Origin: Anaerobiospirillum sp. NML120448
GTDB lineage: Bacteria; Pseudomonadota; Gammaproteobacteria; Enterobacterales; Succinivibrionaceae
Reading direction: 5' to 3'
Length of the DNA: 38,984 bases
NCBI RefSeq assembly: GCF_023050945.1
Contig: NZ_JALKIM010000030.1
Location: 1-38,984 of the forward strand
Position numbers and translations under genes: made by a program
Part shown: in pieces, positions 32,878 to 38,984 of the stretch
Layout of the letters: every line of letters begins with the position of its first letter
Numbering within the stretch: position 1 is the first letter of the stretch
The notes under the pieces: model-generated
Database searches by the model: none
Told to the model about the DNA's origin: nothing
What the model saw: only the letters and a program-made list of their open reading frames with translations

Positions 32878-34251
32878 ATGCGTTTAAAAGTCGGAATGTT
32901 AGCCTTGGCTGTCGCTGGTCTTATGAGCTCCAGCATCTCTACTGTCCAAGCAGAAGATCTATTAGATATTTACAATGAAGCCTACCAAAGAGATCCTGTA
33001 GTTTTACAGGCTAAGGCTAATAGAGATAAGGCAGTTGCAGCCATTGATGAGGCTACTGCCGCTTTATTACCACAAATTAAATTAACTGCTGGCCTTAGCG
33101 CCTCCCGTGTAAACCCAGCAGGTAAGAGTTCATCCTACAATAGCTCTACTGCTAAAGGCAGCGTTGATTTATCTCAAGCTATTTGGAGACATAGCTCTTG
33201 GGTCAATAGAGATATTGCCACTAAAGCCGCAGCTCAACAGGAGCTTGTTTATGCTGATGCTATGCAGCAGTTAATCTTACGTGTCTCCCAAGCTTACTTC
33301 TCTGTATTAAATGCCGTAGATAGCGTAACTTTCGCTAAAGCTAATCAGGCTGCTTTAAAAAGACAGCTTGATGAGGCTACTCGTCGTTTCCATGTAGGTT
33401 TAATTGCAGAAACTGACCAGTTAGAAGCTCAGGCAGCCTACGACTTAGCATCAGCTCAAGTTATTAATGCTGAGAATATCTTAATTAACTCCTATGAAGA
33501 AATTCGTAAGTTAATTGGCCGTCAGGTTACTTCCTTAAATGCTTTGGATGCCAAGCGCTTCACTCCATTCCCTGTAACACGCACTATTAGCCAAATTGTT
33601 AACTCTGCTGAGCAAAACAACTTGTCCTTACAAGCTAGCATAGTAAGTCGTGATATTGCTAAAGACCAAATCTTATTAGCTCAAACTGGTCACGAGCCAA
33701 CTATCGACATAGTAGGCTCAGTAGGTGTTGCTAATAACAAGTATTCTATCGATGCTATGTCAGCTCAAGAAGGCACCAGCAATCAAAGCACTATTGGCGT
33801 TAACTTTAATATGCCTCTTTACTCAGGTGGCGCAGTTAGCTCTCAAGTACAACAGGCAGAACATGCTTATGTAGCCGCCTCTGAGGCTTTAGAATTAGCT
33901 CACCGTACTATGGTTTCAAACGCCAACAACAACTATAACAACGTTCAAGCAGCTATTTCATCCGTTAATGCTTATGCCCAGACTGAGCGCTCAGCTCAAA
34001 GTGCTTTAGAGGCTACCCAAGCTGGTTATGAAGTTGGTACACGTACTATTTCTGACGTACTCAATGCTACTCAGCAGCTTTACTCTGCCAAGCAGGCTTT
34101 ATCAGCTGCTCGCTTTAACTATGTGATGTCACGCCTACAATTACTCTATACCGAGGGTAATTTAACTATTGATGACATTGATGCTATCAACCGTGGTTTA
34201 GAGCGCCAAGCTACTAATATGCCTAAGGCTAGCCACATGAACGCTCAATAG
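32878..34251 (+). CDS. tolC: Outer membrane efflux/secretion channel TolC
   Basis: Trimeric outer-membrane duct used by multidrug pumps and type I secretion. The 457 residues start with a Sec signal peptide (cleavage after TVQA, about residue 25). The mature N-terminus EDLLDIYNEAYQRDPVVLQA matches TolC (ENLMQVYQQA). Two OEP domains follow, each with helical barrel repeats (AVAAIDEATAALLPQI, FHVGLIAETDQLEAQAAYDLA; EATQAGYEVGTRTISDVLNATQQLYSAKQ). It lacks most of the non-essential C-terminal tail of E. coli TolC (493). tgagg lies 8 bp before the ATG. It is a single-gene unit with a strong terminator and no adjacent pump genes. Confidence 0.93.
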   Translation: MRLKVGMLALAVAGLMSSSISTVQAEDLLDIYNEAYQRDPVVLQAKANRDKAVAAIDEATAALLPQIKLTAGLSASRVNPAGKSSSYNSSTAKGSVDLSQAIWRHSSWVNRDIATKAAAQQELVYADAMQQLILRVSQAYFSVLNAVDSVTFAKANQAALKRQLDEATRRFHVGLIAETDQLEAQAAYDLASAQVINAENILINSYEEIRKLIGRQVTSLNALDAKRFTPFPVTRTISQIVNSAEQNNLSLQASIVSRDIAKDQILLAQTGHEPTIDIVGSVGVANNKYSIDAMSAQEGTSNQSTIGVNFNMPLYSGGAVSSQVQQAEHAYVAASEALELAHRTMVSNANNNYNNVQAAISSVNAYAQTERSAQSALEATQAGYEVGTRTISDVLNATQQLYSAKQALSAARFNYVMSRLQLLYTEGNLTIDDIDAINRGLERQATNMPKASHMNAQ

Positions 34252-34283
34252 CTATAAGCTTGTAATCACTAAGCTTTCAAGCT

Positions 34284-34322
34284 AAAAAGGCCTCTTAGCA
34301 ACAAGACTAAGAGGCCTTTTTT
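34284..34322. terminator. Bidirectional terminator between convergent tolC and hldE
   Basis: A perfect 15-bp stem (34284-34298 with 34307-34321; core aaggcctcttag) with an 8-nt loop carries A-runs on the left and T-runs on the right. It serves both convergent genes. Confidence 0.95.
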
Positions 34323-34341
34323 AATTAGCGCTTGAACTTAA

Positions 34342-35775
34342 CTAAGCTTGGCTTTGAATCTTTTTAACAATATTAGAAGTTGAGCAATTGTCGACAAAAT
34401 TTAAAATCTTAACACTGCCACCGTTGGCTAGTACTTCTTTGTGACCTGCAATTTGCTCTACTTTGTAATCACCGCCCTTAACTAAAATATCAGGCAAAAT
34501 ACGAGCGATTAAGCGCTGTGGAGTTTCCTCAGAGAAAGGCACTACCATATCAACACAACCTAAAGCGGCTAATACATCCATACGGTTCTCTAAAGGAACA
34601 ATTGGTCTAGTAGGGCCCTTTAAGGTTTGTACTGATTCATCTGAGTTAACTGCTACAATGAGTACATCACCTAAGGCACGAGCCTTTTGCAAGTAGTCGA
34701 CGTGACCTTTATGGAGAATATCAAAGCAGCCATTAGTCATAACAACTTTCTTACCTTTTTGCTTTAAGAAAGCCACTTCCTCAACTACTTCATCCTCACT
34801 CATTACGCCCATATGCTTGCAAGAGTGACCACGACCATTAATAACCTCATCTAACTCTCTTGGAGTTACAGTTGAAGTACCAAGCTTACCAACTACTATA
34901 CCGCCCGCTCTATTAGCAATAGCGCAAGCTAAAGGTAAGTCACAACCACTGGCTAAGCTAGCGGCTAAAGTTGCAATAACAGTATCGCCCGCACCAGTTA
35001 CATCGTAAACTTCACGTGCATAAGTTGGAATGTGTAGTGCGTCCTTACCTGGGACAATTAAAGACATACCATCTTCAGAGCGAGTAACTAATAAAGCCTC
35101 AAGTGAAAACTCCTTAATCAGATTTAAAGCTTTTTTCTCTAAATCATCGTTATCCTGAACTTTACCTACTACAGCTTCAAATTCAGACATATTAGGAGTT
35201 AATAAAGTAGCGCCACTGTAACGAGAAAAATCAGTGCCCTTAGGATCAACTAAGACCTTGATATTTTTAGAGCGGCACTCTTGAATCATAGTCTGTACCG
35301 AAGACAAGGCACCCTTACCGTAGTCAGAGCAAATAACTACTTTGGTATCACGCATGCACTTTCTTAAAGTTGATAATAAACTGCCCTGATCTACCTTGTC
35401 ATAGCCTTTTTCAAAGTCGACTCTTAATAATTGTTGGTGACGGCTTAAAATTCTTAATTTGGTAATGGTAGGCAACTCCTCACTAACAATAAAGCGAGGA
35501 TCAATGTTTTTATCTTTAAGCAATTGCTCTAAAGTTTGGCCAGCTTCATCTTGACCTACAATACCTACTAGATCGCACTCAATACCTAAAGAGGCCAAGT
35601 TTAAAGCTACGTTAGCAGCACCACCTGCACGGTTTTCATAACGATCTACATTTACTACAGGCACGGGAGCTTCAGGCGAGATGCGGCTAGAAGATCCATA
35701 CCAATAGCGATCTAACATAACATCTCCAACAACAGTTACGCGACCTTTAAAATTAGGGAGTCTTATAACTTCCAT
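34342..35775 (-). CDS. hldE: Bifunctional heptose kinase/adenylyltransferase HldE
   Basis: Makes ADP-heptose for the LPS inner core: heptose-7-phosphate kinase plus heptose-1-phosphate adenylyltransferase. The N-terminal ribokinase domain (1-318) has [11 protein letters not shown] (18-28), [11 protein letters not shown] and the catalytic GAGD (261-264). The C-terminal nucleotidyltransferase domain has [16 protein letters not shown] with HKGH at 355-358, and LVKGGDY. The ATG at 35775 gives 477 residues, the same as E. coli, with aggag 6 bp upstream. A GTG one codon earlier is less well spaced. Its presence implies heptose-containing LPS. Confidence 0.96.
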   Translation of the reverse strand: MEVIRLPNFKGRVTVVGDVMLDRYWYGSSSRISPEAPVPVVNVDRYENRAGGAANVALNLASLGIECDLVGIVGQDEAGQTLEQLLKDKNIDPRFIVSEELPTITKLRILSRHQQLLRVDFEKGYDKVDQGSLLSTLRKCMRDTKVVICSDYGKGALSSVQTMIQECRSKNIKVLVDPKGTDFSRYSGATLLTPNMSEFEAVVGKVQDNDDLEKKALNLIKEFSLEALLVTRSEDGMSLIVPGKDALHIPTYAREVYDVTGAGDTVIATLAASLASGCDLPLACAIANRAGGIVVGKLGTSTVTPRELDEVINGRGHSCKHMGVMSEDEVVEEVAFLKQKGKKVVMTNGCFDILHKGHVDYLQKARALGDVLIVAVNSDESVQTLKGPTRPIVPLENRMDVLAALGCVDMVVPFSEETPQRLIARILPDILVKGGDYKVEQIAGHKEVLANGGSVKILNFVDNCSTSNIVKKIQSQA

Positions 35776-35879
35776 CACTCTCTCCTAAAAAACAAAATAA
35801 CCCGTGAGAATGTATCATTAAGATTAACTAAGCAATAATAGCAAAATTTTATTATATCGATTTAGCAATCTTAATTTTT

Positions 35880-36075
35880 TACCAAAAAGCCCCGTGCTCC
35901 CCCATATCCCCAGCCATAGCCCTACCAAGACTTTCCCACATAGCTAAGGCTATAGCCATAGCCATAGCCATAGCCATAGCCATGGCTCTGGGCCAGGGCC
36001 ATGACCATGGCCATGTAGCTGGTAACGACACTAAAGACCATACTCCATAATATTTTTAGCCATAGCCATAGCTTT
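35880..36075. repeat. C-rich stretch plus tagcca hexamer repeat and quasi-palindromes
   Basis: 35885-35940 is C-rich (ccccgtgctcccccatatcccc). 35953-35982 is five perfect copies of tagcca. 35997-36012 holds the stem ggccatg/catggcc with a 2-nt loop, within further ccatgg words. The gap 35776-36308 otherwise contains only the MFS upstream region. Confidence 0.7.
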
Positions 36076-36308
36076 TACCCAATTTAACTAAAGCCCACTA
36101 TCTTAGAGCACCATGCTTAATACCTGCACTATTACATAGTAATGCCTTTAGACTAAGTGCTATTTTCAGCGGCTAAACTTCAATTATTATTTGATGAGAT
36201 AAATTTTTGCTTTAAAATAAAGGCAACAATTGTTCATAATGCGACCAACTCGCCCACTCTGCAAAGCCAAGTAGTATTTCATAACTCCCTTTTACCAAGA
36301 GATTCAAA

Positions 36309-37727
36309 ATGCCTCAACAACCAAGCCCATTTAAGGATATCGCCCTATGGCCTCTGCCACATATTGCTATTGTGTCGGCTATGGGTATGATTTTTGGTTT
36401 TGACCTAGGTGCCGTATTTATTAACCATAATGTAGTCTCTGACTTTTACCTAATTGCTGATAGCAGATCTGATATTGTTACTGGCACCTATATTCTTGGC
36501 TTTATCTTTGGTGTTTTTATCGCAGGCTATGTTACCTACGGATCTGGTAGAAAGATTTCTATTATTTCCAGCATTACTGTAGGTTCTTTAGCTATTTTTG
36601 CCTCACTAGTAGCGCCAGATTACTCTATCTTATTGTGCTCAGAGCTTGTTATTGGATTCTCTTTTGGCCTCTATTTAATCTCAGCCTTGTTATACAACTG
36701 TGAAATTATGTTGCCTAATAAACGAGGACTGAGCTTAATGATGATCCCTATTAGTATTTTGATAGGCACATTATTCTCTTTTATTAGTGATTATGATCTT
36801 TACACTAATCCCTTCATGGTCTTTATCGTATTTTTCTTGATCAACGTAGTTTTAGTATCAATTGCCACAGTAAAGCTACATGAATCACCACGCTACTTAG
36901 CACTAATAGGATCATCAGACGCAGCTCTTTCAGTACTATTTAAATTACGTCATGATATGGGTATGGCTGCACGAGAACTAGCTGAGATTAATGAGTGCTG
37001 TCGAGGCGAAAGTCGTGGTTTTGAGTTTTTCTTACAAAACACTATTTATCGCCGTCTGTTAGCCTTTTTATGTATTACTACTTTCCTTTTCAATATAGGC
37101 GGAGTAACTATCATCCCTTATATTTTAATGGACAATATTTCTTTAAAACTGGTATGTGAAAGTGCCCAAAACTGCCACTATACATTGAACAACAATGTAG
37201 TTTACATAACCTTTGGCGTAGCTTTTATCGCTGTATTACTTCATGCCTTAGCCAGTGAGCATAACAAAAGACGCTTAGTAGTTTTATATAGCTATAGTCT
37301 AGGCATTGTGTTTTTGTTTATTGCTGCTTTAGTTTCAATGTTTGAATCAAGCGCCATCTACCAGTTTGCTCTTTTAGTGTCTTTATTACTCTTTATCATT
37401 TTTACTTTTGGCGCTTTTGTTGTCTTTATAACTGTTATTAGCATTGAACTTATGCCTATTCGTGGTCGTGAATTTGGTATTGCCGCAATCTTTTTATCTC
37501 ACGGCCTAGGAGTATTGGTATCCATTAACTTTTATGCCCCTATTCTTCATTTATATGGCTTTACTGGCTTGCTAACTTTTGGAGGCTTAGTATCTTTACT
37601 AGTGCTTTATTTTTGCTACTTATATTTACCAAACCCAGGCAAAAATTCCCTTGAGAATATTGAAAGCCGCATTTTATCGTCCGAGGCCTTCTCTAAAATT
37701 AACCAAACACCTACTACCCACAACTAA
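36309..37727 (+). CDS. MFS transporter, sugar-porter-like
   Basis: A 12-helix inner-membrane carrier, 472 residues. Sugar-porter hallmarks are present: GFDLG (30-34), CEIMLPNKRG (131-140, cf. E-x6-RG), HESPRYL (191-197, cf. PESPRYL) and ELMPIRGREFG in the second half. The loop 2-3 motif is degenerate: GYVTYGSGRK (73-82) lacks the usual Asp of D-x2-GRR/K. The substrate may be a sugar, polyol or organic acid. The ATG at 36309 has only a weak aagaga upstream. It is flanked by low-complexity intergenic modules and has no operon partner. No clear terminator follows. Confidence 0.8.
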   Translation: MPQQPSPFKDIALWPLPHIAIVSAMGMIFGFDLGAVFINHNVVSDFYLIADSRSDIVTGTYILGFIFGVFIAGYVTYGSGRKISIISSITVGSLAIFASLVAPDYSILLCSELVIGFSFGLYLISALLYNCEIMLPNKRGLSLMMIPISILIGTLFSFISDYDLYTNPFMVFIVFFLINVVLVSIATVKLHESPRYLALIGSSDAALSVLFKLRHDMGMAARELAEINECCRGESRGFEFFLQNTIYRRLLAFLCITTFLFNIGGVTIIPYILMDNISLKLVCESAQNCHYTLNNNVVYITFGVAFIAVLLHALASEHNKRRLVVLYSYSLGIVFLFIAALVSMFESSAIYQFALLVSLLLFIIFTFGAFVVFITVISIELMPIRGREFGIAAIFLSHGLGVLVSINFYAPILHLYGFTGLLTFGGLVSLLVLYFCYLYLPNPGKNSLENIESRILSSEAFSKINQTPTTHN

Positions 37728-37729
37728 CA

Positions 37730-37960
37730 CTTTACCGCATTATGGCCAGCTCTTTGGCCTAGCCTTCTACCATGGTGCCATGGCAAATGGCTATAGCAGC
37801 TATAGCTGCTATAGCGCTGTGGCGCTATGGCTTCGTTCTGGTGATATCTTTTACCCACTCATGGCCAACTATTTGGCCAAAATTCATACGATTAAACTAT
37901 AGGGGCTATAGAGGCCAAGTTAGCTATTAGCTATGGGGCTACGGCTTAGCTTTAGTCAGT
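37730..37960. repeat. Palindrome-rich module after the MFS gene
   Basis: Contains a perfect 26-bp palindrome (37790-37815, gctatagcagcta half), overlapping atagcgc (37811-37817)/gcgctat (37822-37828), tgccatggca (37776-37785), and tggccaa (37862-37868)/ttggcca (37873-37879). A short open frame crosses it but lacks a ribosome-binding site. From 37960 to 38237 the DNA is AT-rich, with a TATAAT at 38016-38021 and a TTGTCA/CATAAT pair (38138-38143/38163-38168, spacer 19), either of which could drive the rhodanese gene. Confidence 0.65.
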
Positions 37961-38237
37961 GCTTTATACAAGCAACGAGAGCTCTTTTGTTTAGTCTTTG
38001 GTGATAAAGGCTTTGTATAATGCAGCCATTGGGAATCAACATGGCTATTTCTTTCACTTAGCTGCAATTAATTGATTTTAGGTTTACAATTTAGCGCAAG
38101 TTAGCATAGGCTTTCTTAATTGCATTAAGAATAGAGTTTGTCAGATCATTAGTTTATTTTTGCATAATCTTAGTGTCATTCAAGCTAATTAATACAAGCC
38201 CTATTGTCATAGCTAAGTTTTCTTGTAGGTGATTAGT

Positions 38238-38759
38238 ATGATGTTTTTTAATTTCTTAAAAAATTCTGCTCGAACTCTAATTAATGGTTTAGTTTTAGGA
38301 GTTGCTTTCATGTTTCCTTCTTTCACTGCACTGGCTGCTGATCAATTATTGGACGATTTTAAATACAGTGCAGAGCCTACCAACATCAAACAGAATTTAG
38401 CTCAAGCTTTGATGGAAGCAAATGGCGCTATTGTGATCGACGTTCGTACCAAAGAAGAGTATGACGCTGGCCATATTGAAAATGCCTATTTAGTTCCATT
38501 AGATGAGCTTAATGAAAGCACCATTGCTCAACACAAGGATCTTAAGCTCTTAAAAGAAAAAGACACTCCAGTACTTTTATACTGCCGTTCAGGTCGTCGC
38601 TCTGGTATTGTTATGAATGCTATGGCAAAAGCTGGTTTTAAAAATGTAATGAATATGGGCGGTGTTATTACTTGGGAATATGGTCTAACAACTGAATTAC
38701 CAAAGAAGAGCTTTGCAGAGGCAGTTAAGGCTGTAACTCCTTATCAAAGCGCCAATTAA
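38238..38759 (+). CDS. Exported rhodanese-like sulfurtransferase
   Basis: A single-domain rhodanese of 173 residues with an N-terminal signal peptide (cleavage after ALA, about residue 33), so it probably acts in the periplasm like PspE. The domain (about 50-165) shows VIDVRTKEEYDAGHIENAYLVP, and the active loop CRSGRRSG contains the catalytic Cys116. The start at 38238 is preferred: aggtga lies 5 bp upstream. A GTG nine bases earlier would overlap that site. It forms a single-gene unit with a strong terminator. The natural sulfur acceptor is not deducible. Confidence 0.88.
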   Translation: MMFFNFLKNSARTLINGLVLGVAFMFPSFTALAADQLLDDFKYSAEPTNIKQNLAQALMEANGAIVIDVRTKEEYDAGHIENAYLVPLDELNESTIAQHKDLKLLKEKDTPVLLYCRSGRRSGIVMNAMAKAGFKNVMNMGGVITWEYGLTTELPKKSFAEAVKAVTPYQSAN

Positions 38760-38778
38760 TGATAGTTAAGCTTTAACT

Positions 38779-38812
38779 AAAAAATAGGAGCCTTTAGGCT
38801 CCTATTTTTTTT
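38779..38812 (+). terminator. Intrinsic terminator of the rhodanese gene
   Basis: aaaataggagcc (38781-38792) pairs with ggctcctatttt (38797-38808) around ttta, with T continuing to 38812. Beyond it, 38813-38984 is AT-rich and shows no gene. Confidence 0.95.
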
Positions 38813-38984
38813 GTCTATTACCAACAATTTTCTCTAATACATCGATATTTATCATTGTATGATTTTGGTAATTTTTTCAACTCAACCTTTTTACAAATAT
38901 TACATTGAGTTTCTGTTCGTAATATCTAGCTACCCTATATGACCAAGATATTTAGGCTTTTATTGAATTAAATCTATATAAAGA

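Noticed and set aside
37651-37902. 83-codon ORF overlapping the end of the MFS gene
   Set aside because: It begins inside the MFS gene in another frame, runs through the palindromic module and has no ribosome-binding site.

Overview
The window looks like a chromosomal segment of an AT-rich, flagellated, Gram-negative gammaproteobacterium, probably an anaerobe of the Succinivibrionaceae/Aeromonadales type. This placement is an inference. It rests on the gene order rlmN-rodZ-ispG-hisS-yfgM-bamB-der, a fused HldE, TolC, ParE and a ProQ-domain protein. No species can be named from the sequence alone. No phage, insertion sequence, CRISPR array or rRNA is visible.

Layout. 150-5060 (+): a family-1 sugar ABC transporter, with a binding protein on its own terminated unit, then two permeases and a MalK/UgpC-type ATPase. 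5163-5564 (+): a promoter, a structured leader of about 170 nt, a 45-residue Arg-rich ORF and a terminator. 6321-10077 (+): flagellar chaperones FliS and FliT, then a Maf-type flagellin glycosylation protein. 10373-12433 (-): a very large ProQ-domain protein with triplicated basic repeats, acidic repeats and a Tyr/Gln/Gly/Ser/Asn-rich tail. 13178-24061 (-): der, bamB, yfgM, hisS, ispG, rodZ and rlmN in the order known from E. coli but split by terminators. 24285-31152 (-): glycogen phosphorylase, FlhB and ParE. 31922-32514 (+): five tRNA-Ala genes in two transcription units. 32878-38759: tolC (+), hldE (-), a sugar-porter-like MFS transporter (+) and an exported rhodanese (+).

How the genes fit together. 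The ABC transporter, MFS carrier and phosphorylase serve carbohydrate uptake and storage-glucan use. BamB, YfgM, TolC, HldE and RodZ serve envelope assembly, efflux, LPS core and cell shape. FliS, FliT, Maf and FlhB are scattered parts of flagellar export and flagellin modification. Most genes are closed by a clear intrinsic terminator, so most transcription units are short.

Non-coding DNA is unusually rich. At least eight intergenic gaps hold stretches that are C-rich and G-poor on the + strand and/or dense in short quasi-palindromes and tandem words (ccatgg, tatagcc, gctgag, catgc). The vocabulary differs from gap to gap, which suggests local generation rather than dispersal of one element. 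The items most worth a second look are the low-complexity ProQ-domain protein, these intergenic modules, the small Arg-rich gene with its leader, the long hairpin before maf, and the tRNA-Ala-only array.
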